From Actinomycetales bacterium JB111 (lineage in GTDB: Bacteria; Actinomycetota; Actinomycetes; Actinomycetales; Actinomycetaceae), in contig FUHX01000012.1 in NCBI GenBank assembly GCA_900163555.1, positions 38,758-102,757 of the forward strand: a DNA stretch of 64,000 nt. Direction: 5' to 3'. Numbering within the stretch: the first letter of the stretch is position 1; every line of letters begins with the position of its first letter. Below, in pieces: positions 7,360-14,925 of the stretch. The position numbers and the translations under genes are program-made. A model generated the notes under the pieces. The model ran no database searches and was not told the origin of the DNA. It saw nothing but the letters and a program-made list of their open reading frames with translations.

Positions 7360-8727
7360 GTGCCCAACGCCTTGATCCGACGGATCCTGCTCTGTCTGCT
7401 GATCGCCGCTCCCGCGGTGGCGCTCCGGCTCACGGGTGTGCGGTTCCTCCCCGTCGTCGATCTGATCATCTTCGGCGCGGCCGTGGTCGCCGCGGCCTTC
7501 CTCCTCGCCTGGGCGGCCGAGGCGGCGCACAAGGACATCTCCGGTGCGCTCGCGATCGCGCTTCTCGCCCTCATCGCGGTCCTGCCCGAGTACGCCGTGG
7601 ACCTGTACTACGCGTACACGGCCGGGTCCGACCCCGCCTACACCCACTTCGCGGCCGCCAACATGACCGGGTCGAACCGCCTCCTGCTCGGATTCGGCTG
7701 GCCCCTGGTCGTGATCGTCGCCTACCTGGTCGCCCGCCGGCTCCACAGGGGCACGGGGCGGAAGGTGGTGGCGCTCCGCCTGCCGGGCGAGAGCCGGCTC
7801 GACATCGGGTTCCTCGCGATCCTCGCGCTCGTCGCCTTCGCGATCCCGCTCATGGGGAGCATCCCGATCTGGTTCGGGATCGGCCTCATCGCCGTCTTCG
7901 CCCTGTACCTGTGGCGCGCGGGCCAGGTCCAGAGCGACGAGGAGGAGGAGTTCGTCGGGGCGGCGGCCCTCATCGCCGACCTGCCGACGCGTTCGCGCAG
8001 GACGACCGTCGTCGCGCTGTTCGTCGTCTCCGCGGCCGTCATCCTGCTCTCCGCCGAGCCCTTCGCCGAGTCGCTCGTGGCGTCCGGCTCCGCCCTCGGC
8101 ATCGACAGCTACTTCCTCGTGCAGTGGCTCGCGCCGCTCGCCTCCGAGGCGCCGGAGTTCATCATCGCCGTCATGTTCGCCCTGCGGGGCAAGGGCGCGG
8201 CCGCCATCGGCACGCTCATCGCCTCGAAGGTCAACCAGTGGAGCCTGCTCGTCGGCTCGCTGCCGGTGGCCTACTGGGCCGGCGGCGGTGACGCGGCCCT
8301 CCCGCTCGACGGCCGTCAGGTCGAGGAGTTCGTCCTCACGGCGACCCAGACCCTGCTCGGCGTCGCGATCATCATCGGCCTGCGCTTCCACTGGTGGTCG
8401 GCGCTCGGCCTCGCGGCCCTGTTCGCCGTGCAGTTCGCCGTCACCGACACCGGCGGGAGGTACGTCCTCAGCGCCGTCCAGGCCGCGCTCGCCGTCGCGT
8501 TCCTCGTCGCGCACCGGCGCGACATCCTCCCGGCGCTCGCGGCGCCGTTCGCGCGCGCGTCCGGTCGTGGGACCGACGGCAGCGAGGAGGCGGTGGCTGC
8601 CGGTGCGTCCGCCGAGAGGGCCGGCGAGACGTCCGCGCAGGGGGCCGGCGAGGACCCCGCGCGGGAGTCGGCCGAGGCTGCGTCCGCCGCGCTGGACGCC
8701 CCGCGTCCGGCGAGGACGGGGCGCTAG
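7360..8727 (+). CDS. CaCA-family cation (Ca2+/Mn2+) exchanger
   Basis: About 455 residues with roughly ten hydrophobic segments in two halves. The first alpha repeat contains LALIAVLPEYAVDLYYAYTA with NMTGSNRLLLG, and the second contains PLASEAPEFIIAVMFALRG with GTLIASKVNQWSLLVG. In both, acidic residue, proline and N/S-rich positions match the ion-binding repeats of sodium/calcium exchangers. A long Ala/Glu/Ser-rich cytosolic tail follows. GTG 7360 is chosen because GAGGAG stands 5 bases upstream; GTG 7354 would overlap that site. The Mn-type riboswitch in its leader and the downstream DtxR-like gene suggest manganese export, but this is inference. Confidence 0.88.
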   Translation: MPNALIRRILLCLLIAAPAVALRLTGVRFLPVVDLIIFGAAVVAAAFLLAWAAEAAHKDISGALAIALLALIAVLPEYAVDLYYAYTAGSDPAYTHFAAANMTGSNRLLLGFGWPLVVIVAYLVARRLHRGTGRKVVALRLPGESRLDIGFLAILALVAFAIPLMGSIPIWFGIGLIAVFALYLWRAGQVQSDEEEEFVGAAALIADLPTRSRRTTVVALFVVSAAVILLSAEPFAESLVASGSALGIDSYFLVQWLAPLASEAPEFIIAVMFALRGKGAAAIGTLIASKVNQWSLLVGSLPVAYWAGGGDAALPLDGRQVEEFVLTATQTLLGVAIIIGLRFHWWSALGLAALFAVQFAVTDTGGRYVLSAVQAALAVAFLVAHRRDILPALAAPFARASGRGTDGSEEAVAAGASAERAGETSAQGAGEDPARESAEAASAALDAPRPARTGR

Positions 8728-8737
8728 GGTGACGACG

Positions 8738-9415
8738 ATGCGCAACGCCCGGATCACCCGTGTGGTCGAGGACTACGTCACGCTGATCTGGAAGGCCTAC
8801 GAGTGGCCCGGCGGCGCCCCGTCGACCACCGACCTCGCCGCCCAGCTGGCGGTGACGCCCTCCACCGTCTCGTCCACGCTGAAGAAGCTCGAGCGCGACG
8901 GCTTCATTGCCTACGAGCCCTACGGCGCGATCGAGCTGACGCCCGCCGGTCACGACCTGGCGGTGGAGATCATCCGGCGCCACCGGATCGTCGAGACCTA
9001 CCTGCACCGCGAGCTCGGGATGTCGTGGGACGAGGTGCACGTGGAGGCCGACAGCCTGGAGCACGCCGTCTCCGACGCCCTGCTCGCGCGCATGGACGAG
9101 GTGCTCGGTCACCCTGAGCACGACCCGCACGGGGACCCGATCCCCGACGCCGTCGGCCGGGTCGCCCCCGACACGAGCCAGGCCCTCGCGGACGTCGCGG
9201 CAGGCACGGACGTGCGGGTCACCCGCGTGTCCGACCGGTCGCCCGAGATCCTGCGTCACCTGCAGGGCGTCGGCATCGGGATCGGCACGATCCTGACCGT
9301 CGCGGGCGTGAGCCTCGAGGCGGGAGCCGTGAGCGTCGTCGTCGGGGGAGTGTCCGTGCAGCTGGGGCTGCCGACCGCGGCAGCCGTGCGCGTGAGCCCC
9401 GAGCCGGCCGCGTAG
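8738..9415 (+). CDS. DtxR/MntR-family metalloregulator
   Basis: A 225-residue repressor. The winged helix spans residues 1-65 (DLAAQLAVTPSTVSSTLKKLERDGFI). The dimerisation and metal region follows (HRIVETYLHRELGMSWDEVHVEADSLEHAVSD), and a C-terminal FeoA/SH3-like domain occupies about 150-225. In DtxR the ancillary and primary metal site uses Cys102, Glu105 and His106. Here the matching stretch reads Asp105, Glu108 and His109, so Asp replaces the Cys. That change is usual in manganese-sensing relatives (inference). The start codon lies 10 bases after the exchanger stop, implying one operon and a manganese-responsive circuit. Confidence 0.87.
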   Translation: MRNARITRVVEDYVTLIWKAYEWPGGAPSTTDLAAQLAVTPSTVSSTLKKLERDGFIAYEPYGAIELTPAGHDLAVEIIRRHRIVETYLHRELGMSWDEVHVEADSLEHAVSDALLARMDEVLGHPEHDPHGDPIPDAVGRVAPDTSQALADVAAGTDVRVTRVSDRSPEILRHLQGVGIGIGTILTVAGVSLEAGAVSVVVGGVSVQLGLPTAAAVRVSPEPAA

Positions 9416-9422
9416 CGGACCG

Positions 9423-9440
9423 GCTGCCCGCTTCGGCAGC
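9423..9440. terminator. Short hairpin after the DtxR-like gene
   Basis: GCTGCC-CGCTTC-GGCAGC, a 6-bp stem 8 bases after the stop codon, without a T run. It may be a weak terminator separating the manganese operon from the next metalloregulator gene. Confidence 0.35.
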
Positions 9441-9452
9441 GAGCCCGCGTGC

Positions 9453-9465
9453 CTTAGTGTCTAAG
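9453..9465. promoter_or_regulatory. Possible autoregulatory operator of the ArsR-type sensor
   Basis: A perfect inverted repeat CTTAG-TGT-CTAAG ends one base before the ATG of the regulator gene at 9467. A repressor bound here would block transcription or initiation of its own operon with the MFS gene. Confidence 0.45.
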
Positions 9466-9466
9466 C

Positions 9467-9862
9467 ATGAGTGAAGATACGAAGGCATGCGCGCTCGGCG
9501 TCGACAGCCAGTACGCCGACCTGGCGGCCGAGGTGTTCACGCTGCTGTCGGACGCCACGCGGGTGCGGATCGTCCTCGCCCTGCGCGACGCCGAGAAGTC
9601 GGTGAGCGAGCTGGCCGAGCAGATCGGCAAGTCGCCCACCGTCATCTCCCAGCACCTGGCGAAGCTGCGCTGGGGCAGGATCGTCGCCCCGCGCCGGGAG
9701 GGCAACCGCGCCATCTACAGCCTCATCGACGAGCACGCCCGCGAGCTCGTCGCGCACGCCGTCTTCCAGGCGCAGCACGTCGTCTCCGACGCGCCCGAGC
9801 ACCACCGCGCCGCCGACGGGTCGGTGGCCGTCGGCGGGCGCACAGCCACGCCCGGGACCTGA
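9467..9862 (+). CDS. ArsR/SmtB-family metal sensor (NmtR-like)
   Basis: A 131-residue winged-helix repressor: LLSDATRVRIVLALRDAEKSVSELAEQIGKSPTVISQHLAKLRWGRIV, then the wing RREGNRAIYSL. The following helix reads DEHARELVAHAVFQAQHVV. Its D-x-H...H...H spacing is like the alpha-5 metal sites of NmtR/KmtR-type sensors for nickel, cobalt or zinc. A Cys near the N-terminus (KACALG) could add a ligand. The MFS gene starts 8 bases after its stop, so regulator and exporter look like one unit. Metal identity is an inference. Confidence 0.85.
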   Translation: MSEDTKACALGVDSQYADLAAEVFTLLSDATRVRIVLALRDAEKSVSELAEQIGKSPTVISQHLAKLRWGRIVAPRREGNRAIYSLIDEHARELVAHAVFQAQHVVSDAPEHHRAADGSVAVGGRTATPGT

Positions 9863-9870
9863 CGCCGCGC

Positions 9871-11145
9871 ATGCTCTCGGTCCTGAGGAACCCGACCTAC
9901 GCCAGGCTCTTCGGCGCGCAGGTCATCGCGCTGATCGGCACCGGCCTGCTCACGGTCGCGCTAGGCCTGCTCGCCTTCGACCTCGCGGGCGGCGACGCCG
10001 GCGTCGTCATGGGGACGGCCATGGCCATCAAGATGGTCGCCTACGTCGGCGTCTCGCCGGTCACCGCCGCGCTCGTCGCCCACCTGCCGCGCCGGCCCGT
10101 GCTCATCGGGGCGGACCTCGTCCGCGCCGGGGTCGCGGTGTCCCTGCCGTTCGTCACCGACGTCTGGCAGATCTACGTCCTCATCTTCGTGCTGCAGTCG
10201 GCCTCGGCGACCTTCACCCCCGCGTTCCAGGCCGTCATCCCGTCCGTGCTGCCCGACGAGCGTGAGTACACGCGCGCCCTGTCCCTCTCGCGGCTGGCCT
10301 ACGACACCGAGTCCCTCGTCAGCCCGGTGCTCGCCGCGGCGCTGCTGAGCGTCATCGGGTACCGCGACCTGTTCGTCGGCACCGTCGTCGGCTTCCTCGC
10401 CTCGGCGGCCCTCGTACTCGCCTCGACGCTCCCGCGCATCGAGGCGCCGACGCCGGCGCCGTTCGTCGACCGGGTCACCCGCGGCGTGCGGGCGTTCTGG
10501 GCCCGGCGTGAGCTGCGCGGGATGATCGGCCTCAACCTCGCGGTCGCGACGACGACGGCCATGGTCATCGTCAACACGGTCGTCCTCGTGCAGGGAGACC
10601 TGGGCAGGACCCAGACCGACGTCGCCCTGCTGCTCGCCGCCTACGGCGGCGGCTCGATGATCGTCGCCCTCGCGATGCCGGGACTGCTCGACCGGGTCCC
10701 CGACCGCCGGGCGATGCTCGTCGGCGGCGCCGCGCTTCCTGCGTTGCTGCTCGTCTCGGCGGGAGTTCTCGAGTGGCTGGACGGGACGGCGCGGTGGGCC
10801 GCGCTGCTCGTGCTGTGGGCGCTGCTGGGCGCCGCGACGTCCGCCGTGCTCACGCCGTCGGCTCGTCTCCTGCGGCGGAACAGCACGGAGGCCGACCGTC
10901 CGGCCGTGTTCGCCGCCCAGTTCTCCCTGTCCCACGCGTGCTACCTGCTCACCTACCCGCTCGCCGGGGCGATGGGGGCCGTGATCGGCCTCGCGCGGGT
11001 CTCTCTCGTGCTCGTCGCGCTCGGAGTCCTCGGCGTGGCCGCGACGCTGTCGTGGTGGGCGCTCCCGCGGGACCGTCGGCGGGCGGGGACCCCTGCGGAC
11101 GGCCTCGCCGCGCGGACCCCGGGAGGGGCGTCGGATGAGCGGTGA
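9871..11145 (+). CDS. MFS transporter, possible metal exporter
   Basis: A 424-residue integral membrane protein with twelve predicted segments. It begins MLSVLRNPTYARLFGAQVIALIGTGL, the usual first helix of MFS efflux proteins. A loop with HLPRRPVLIGADLVRAG stands in the motif A position between helices 2 and 3. The two halves are joined by a cytosolic linker (RIEAPTPAPFVDRVTRGVRAFWARRELRG). Its closest functional hint is genomic: it directly follows an NmtR-like sensor, an arrangement known for nickel/cobalt MFS exporters in actinobacteria. The substrate is therefore only suggested. Its end overlaps the next gene by 11 bases. Confidence 0.85.
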   Translation: MLSVLRNPTYARLFGAQVIALIGTGLLTVALGLLAFDLAGGDAGVVMGTAMAIKMVAYVGVSPVTAALVAHLPRRPVLIGADLVRAGVAVSLPFVTDVWQIYVLIFVLQSASATFTPAFQAVIPSVLPDEREYTRALSLSRLAYDTESLVSPVLAAALLSVIGYRDLFVGTVVGFLASAALVLASTLPRIEAPTPAPFVDRVTRGVRAFWARRELRGMIGLNLAVATTTAMVIVNTVVLVQGDLGRTQTDVALLLAAYGGGSMIVALAMPGLLDRVPDRRAMLVGGAALPALLLVSAGVLEWLDGTARWAALLVLWALLGAATSAVLTPSARLLRRNSTEADRPAVFAAQFSLSHACYLLTYPLAGAMGAVIGLARVSLVLVALGVLGVAATLSWWALPRDRRRAGTPADGLAARTPGGASDER

Positions 11146-11680
11146 GACCGGGCCGAGGCTGCGACGACCGCGCGCCGACGACGCCGACGCCGTCCTCGCG
11201 GCCTTCCGGTCGAACGCGGACATGGCCCGCCAGGGCGACGTGTCGAGCCTGGCGGACGCCGAACGCTACGTCGGCCGCCTCGTGGCGGAGGATTCGCCGC
11301 ACGAGGCATGGGTCGTGGACGACGCCGGCGTGCTCGTCGGCCTCGTCTGCGTGAGCGTCGACGACGCGAACCGCAGCGGCTGGTTCTGGTACTGGACGAC
11401 GGACGCGGCACGGGGCCGCGGCTGGACGAGCAGGGCCGCCGCGACCGTCGCGCACTGGGCGCTGACGGACCGGGGCCTGGAACGGCTCGAGCTCGGCCAC
11501 CGCGTGAACAACCCCGCGTCCGGCGCGGTCGCCCGCCACGCCGGCTTCGTCCACGAGGGGGTCGAGCGGGCGAAGTTCCTCGTCGACGGACGGCGCATCG
11601 ACGTCCGCACCTACGGGCGGCTGACGTCGGATCCCGAGCCGGCGTTCGAGCCGCTTGTGATGACCGGGGAGGGCCGGTGA
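11135..11680 (+). CDS. GNAT-family acetyltransferase (RimJ/RimL type)
   Basis: A 181-residue protein beginning MSGETGPRLRRPRADDADAVLAAF. The GNAT core shows WFWYWTTDAARGRGWTSRAAATVAHWAL, where A-R-G-R-G-W is the acetyl-CoA loop. LERLELGHRVNNPASGAVARHAGFVHEG follows, the N-x-x-S-x-x-V-x-x-x-x-G-F signature of the RimJ/RimL-like subgroup that acetylates protein N-termini or small amines. It overlaps the MFS gene end, so it is probably translated from the same message; a functional link to metal export is not evident. Confidence 0.87.
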   Translation: MSGETGPRLRRPRADDADAVLAAFRSNADMARQGDVSSLADAERYVGRLVAEDSPHEAWVVDDAGVLVGLVCVSVDDANRSGWFWYWTTDAARGRGWTSRAAATVAHWALTDRGLERLELGHRVNNPASGAVARHAGFVHEGVERAKFLVDGRRIDVRTYGRLTSDPEPAFEPLVMTGEGR

Positions 11681-11792
11681 GGTCGCCGTCACCGACGCCT
11701 GGGACGGCGAGCTGATCGGGGCTGCGACGCGGCAATGATCCGCGCGCCCCGCGCGGGGGTCCGGCCGGAGGGGGACCGGCGTCGCCGGGCGA

Positions 11793-12086
11793 TCAGCGGC
11801 GGCGGCGCCACTCGACGAAGCGCGTCGACCGACGCCCGGGGTGGGCCGGGTCGTACCGGATCCAGTGTTTGCTGCCCACGAGCGGTCGATTGGTGCGGGT
11901 TCCCGTCCTGTGCTCGCGCTCCACGCCGTTGGAGTCGGTGAACCGCAGCGTGACGACGTAGTAGTCGTGGACGTTGCTGCCCCTCGATCGGGAGACGGCC
12001 ACGACCTTCGCGGGGACGAGCGGACCGGTGAGTCGCACGCTGCGGGCGCGCTCCCGCAGTCGTCGGCCGAACAGGATACCGAGCAT
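11793..12086 (-). CDS. DUF3592-like small protein
   Basis: A 97-residue, very basic protein beginning MLGILFGRRLRERARSVRL. The central part (GPLVPAKVVAVSRSRGSNVHDYYVVTLRFTDSNGVEREHRT) and YDPAHPGRRST resemble the beta-rich DUF3592 domain, where G-x-V-x-x-x-x-x-x-x-x-Y-x-V-x-x-F-x-D-x-x-G and Y-x-P-x-x-P are conserved. No membrane helix is evident, although most family members have one. Function unknown. Confidence 0.65.
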   Translation of the reverse strand: MLGILFGRRLRERARSVRLTGPLVPAKVVAVSRSRGSNVHDYYVVTLRFTDSNGVEREHRTGTRTNRPLVGSKHWIRYDPAHPGRRSTRFVEWRRRR

Positions 12087-12156
12087 GGCCGGAACCCTAG
12101 CCGTCGCGGGTCAGGGCCCGACACGCACGCCGACGGGGAACTGTCCCCGCCGCCGG

Positions 12157-13017
12157 CTACCGCGTGAGCGCCACCGTGCCCGCGGCGACCACGAGCAGCC
12201 CGATGTACGACCAGCTGTGCACCGCCTCCGGGATCCTGGGCGGTCGACGCCGAAGGACGACGATCACGGGGATCGCGCCGGCGAGCAGCGCCAACGCCGA
12301 GGCCACGTCGACCGTGCCGACCAGCCCACCCGCGTCGACGGCACCGCCCCCGAGTGCGAGCGCGATGACCAGGGCCGGCGTGGCGATCGCGAGCGTGAGC
12401 GGGTTGGCGAGCGAGGTGGCGACGGCCATCGGCATGCCCGCCCGCCTCATCATGGGCACGGTCATGACGCTGCCGCCCACGCCGAGGAACGCGGCGACGG
12501 CGCCGATCGGCAGTCCCCACCCGTCGGGGAGCGGGCGGGACGGCTCGCTCGACGACCCCTGCGAGGCCCGGGAGGCGGACGGTGGGGGAGACGACGGCCG
12601 CGCGCCGGGCCCCCGCCCCGCGGGGGCGGCCTGCCGGGACGGCAGGAATCCCGGGCGCAGGAGCAGGTCGACGATCGTCAGCGCGATGTAGGCGACGAAG
12701 CCCCACCGCGGGACGGCGTCCGGGACGAACAGGGCGCCGACGGCCCCGCACGCGCCGCCCGCCGCGAGGAGAGCGAAGAGTGCCCGCCGGCCGCCGAGCC
12801 GCCCGAGGACAGCCCGGTCGGTGGCAGCGGTGGCCACGGCGGCGTTGACGACCATGACCAGCGCCGACGTCGCGATCGAGACCCGGAGCGCGTCGGCGCC
12901 GAGGTCCGCGTCGGCGACGAGGATCACCGGGACCGCGACGAACCCGCCGCCGAAACCGAACAGGACGGTGGTGATGCCGACCAGGAGGCCGATGCCGAGA
13001 AGGATCGCGAGAGTCAC
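12157..13017 (-). CDS. TauE/SafE-family membrane exporter
   Basis: A 286-residue membrane protein starting at GTG 13017. The N-terminal half has LLVGITTVLFGFGGGFVAVPVIL and the C-terminal half has IGAVAAFLGVGGSVMTVPMMRRAG. These are the two internally repeated G-x-G-G-G/S-x-x-x-V-P motifs of the sulfite/organosulfonate exporter family (four plus four helices). A Ser/Pro/Arg-rich linker of about 40 residues (RPSSPPPSASRASQ) connects them and is longer than usual. The gene is divergent from an AraC regulator 84 bases away, which probably controls it. The exported ion is unknown. Confidence 0.88.
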   Translation of the reverse strand: MTLAILLGIGLLVGITTVLFGFGGGFVAVPVILVADADLGADALRVSIATSALVMVVNAAVATAATDRAVLGRLGGRRALFALLAAGGACGAVGALFVPDAVPRWGFVAYIALTIVDLLLRPGFLPSRQAAPAGRGPGARPSSPPPSASRASQGSSSEPSRPLPDGWGLPIGAVAAFLGVGGSVMTVPMMRRAGMPMAVATSLANPLTLAIATPALVIALALGGGAVDAGGLVGTVDVASALALLAGAIPVIVVLRRRPPRIPEAVHSWSYIGLLVVAAGTVALTR

Positions 13018-13101
13018 GGGACCATCGGACCTCGGAACCACGGCGGGCAACAATCGATTGTCGGGCGACTTCTTGTCCGTTCTCGCCACTATCGTGGCCC
13101 C

Positions 13102-13875
13102 GTGCACAACATCGCCCTCGACGACGTCGATCACCTTCCGATCGACGTCCTCCCGATCGGCACGGACTACCCGCCCGGCCACCGGATGCCGGCGCACTCG
13201 CACCGCCGCGCGCAGCTGCTGTACGGGACCAGGGGCGTCATGGAGGTCGCGACCGACGAGGGCTCGTGGACCGTCCCGCCGGACCGCGCCGTGCTCATCC
13301 CGCCGCGCGTCACCCACGAGGTCCTCATGGACGGCGTGACGACCTGGAGCCTGTACATCGAGCCGGACGCCGTCCCGTGGTGGCCGACCACCTGCGTCGT
13401 GGCCGACGTCGAGCCCCTGCTGCGTGAGCTGCTCGAGACGGCGAACGGCTTCGCGATCGACTACCCGGCCAGCGGCCGGGACCGCGCCGTCGTCGACCTC
13501 GTCCTGCACGAGCTCCGCCGACTGTCGCCGGTTCCCCTGTCCGTCGCGCTGCCCAGGAGCGCCGACCTGCGGGAGCTGTGCCGCGCCTACCTCGCCTCGC
13601 CCGACCTGGCGGTCACCAACGAGAGGTGGGCGAGGGCGGTCGGGCGGAGCCCCCGCACGTTCGACCGGGTCTTCCGCGGCGAGACCGGCGTGAGCCCGGC
13701 GGCCTGGCGCGGTCGCGCCCGCCTCCTCGCCGGACTGCGCATGCTGCCCGGCTCCTCGGTCACCGACGTCGCGGGCCGCCTCGGGTACGCGACCCCCGCC
13801 GGGTTCACGGCCGCCTTCACCCGCGCCTTCGGCGCCCCACCCACGCGGTTCTCCGGGCACACTCCTGTCTCGTGA
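13102..13875 (+). CDS. AraC-family transcriptional regulator with cupin sensor
   Basis: 257 residues, starting at GTG 13102. The N-terminal cupin sensor domain runs to about residue 115 (RMPAHSHRRAQLLYGTRGVMEVATDEGSWTVPPDRAVLIPP), and the C-terminal AraC DNA-binding domain occupies about 155-250. That domain has two helix-turn-helix units: WARAVGRSPRTFDRVFRGETGVSPAAWR and VTDVAGRLGYATPAGFTAAFTRAFGAPPTRF. Such cupin-AraC proteins usually control a nearby transporter. The divergent TauE-like exporter at 12157 is the obvious target. Confidence 0.9.
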   Translation: MHNIALDDVDHLPIDVLPIGTDYPPGHRMPAHSHRRAQLLYGTRGVMEVATDEGSWTVPPDRAVLIPPRVTHEVLMDGVTTWSLYIEPDAVPWWPTTCVVADVEPLLRELLETANGFAIDYPASGRDRAVVDLVLHELRRLSPVPLSVALPRSADLRELCRAYLASPDLAVTNERWARAVGRSPRTFDRVFRGETGVSPAAWRGRARLLAGLRMLPGSSVTDVAGRLGYATPAGFTAAFTRAFGAPPTRFSGHTPVS

Positions 13876-13924
13876 CGCCCCGCCCTCCGTCTCCCTCTCC
13901 CGCCCCACCCCGCTCCACCCTTTC

Positions 13925-13999
13925 CCGCGAGGGAGGAACGGAACGCCCGAGGTCGGAAGAACAAGTTCCTACCTGACGCGCCCCGTTCTTCCCTCACGG
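13925..13999. repeat. 75-nt palindromic intergenic repeat, copy A
   Basis: The ends CCGCGAGGGAGGAACGG (13925-13941) and CCGTTCTTCCCTCACGG (13983-13999) form a 17-bp stem with two G-T mismatches. Inside, AGGTCGGAA and TTCCTACCT form a second stem. The element has the same length (75 nt), order and many of the same bases as copy B at 42960-43034. It lies between the AraC gene and the PCD-VOC gene. Confidence 0.75.
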
Positions 14000-14059
14000 A
14001 TGGTGGGGGTGGGTAGCGTCGAGGTGTCCGGCTTGCCGCACGAGGGACGGAGACCCCCG

Positions 14060-14734
14060 ATGAGCACCGACCGACTGACGTACCGACAGATCGCCGAGGC
14101 CGACCTCGACGACTTCCGACCCATCTTCGAGACCATCCGCGCGACCTTCGAGACCGGCTCCTTCGCCGTCGGACTCGACCTCGTGAGCCGCATCGGCGCG
14201 CTCGCCGAGGCCGCGAACCACCACCCCGACGTCACGCTCACCTACGGCTCCGTGCGCGTCCTGCTCACGAGCCACGACGCCGGGGCCGTCACCTCCCGCG
14301 ACCTCGACCTCGCGCGCGAGATCAGCGCGGTCGCGCGGGAGATGGGCGTGGGATCGAACCCGGGCTCCGTCGCCCAGATCGAGCTCGCGCTCGACGCCCC
14401 CGACGGCGGAGCCCTCGCCCCGTTCTACGCGGCACTTCTCGGGGCGCGCGCCTCGGGCGACGAGGTCACCGACCCGTCCGGCCAGTCGCCGAGCATCTGG
14501 TTCCAGGCCGCCGAGTCCGGCGGGCCCGGGATCCCGGAGCCCGACCCGGCCCAGCGGTGGCACATCGACGTCGCGATCCCGCTCGAGGAGGCCGAGCAGC
14601 GGGTGCGCGACGTCATCGCCGCAGGCGGCACGCTCGTCTCGGACGCGGCCGCGCCGTCGTACTGGGTCCTCGAGGACGCCGAGGGCAACCGCGCGTGCGT
14701 CTGCACGGCGTACCGCGCCGACGAGACCGACTGA
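14060..14734 (+). CDS. Pterin-4a-carbinolamine dehydratase/VOC fusion protein
   Basis: A 224-residue protein starting at ATG 14060 behind GGGACGGAG. Residues 1-95 resemble PCD/DCoH: the active-site-like segment NHHPD (53-57) followed by VTLTYGSVRVLLTSHDAGAVTSRDLDLA. Residues about 103-220 form a glyoxalase-like VOC domain (IELALDAPDGGALAPFYAALLG, then RWHIDVAIPLEEAEQRV and WVLEDAEGNRACVC). PCD recycles oxidised pterin cofactor after aromatic amino acid hydroxylation. No aromatic hydroxylase of that type is encoded nearby, so the actual role is unclear. The fusion itself is seen in other actinobacteria. Confidence 0.85.
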   Translation: MSTDRLTYRQIAEADLDDFRPIFETIRATFETGSFAVGLDLVSRIGALAEAANHHPDVTLTYGSVRVLLTSHDAGAVTSRDLDLAREISAVAREMGVGSNPGSVAQIELALDAPDGGALAPFYAALLGARASGDEVTDPSGQSPSIWFQAAESGGPGIPEPDPAQRWHIDVAIPLEEAEQRVRDVIAAGGTLVSDAAAPSYWVLEDAEGNRACVCTAYRADETD

Positions 14735-14925
14735 GCCGGGCGGCGCCGGGGGCGGGCGTCACCGGGAAGAGGGCCGCGCGCCGCACAGTGGCTGGGCGTC
14801 CGGTATCGGCGCGCCGGCGCGCACAGCTGCTCGACCTCCGCGACGTCGTCACCGCGCTGCGCGACATCGGCTCCGGGCTGGTCGAGTCCCGGTGCATGCG
14901 CCGTTCCGGTCGTAGGGTCACGGTC

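Noticed and set aside
14809..14925. N-terminal extension of the TDT transporter that looks like coding sequence
   Set aside because: The family starts near LSPSSFALVMATG; the extension is not hydrophobic, has no family match, and ATG 14926 fits better.
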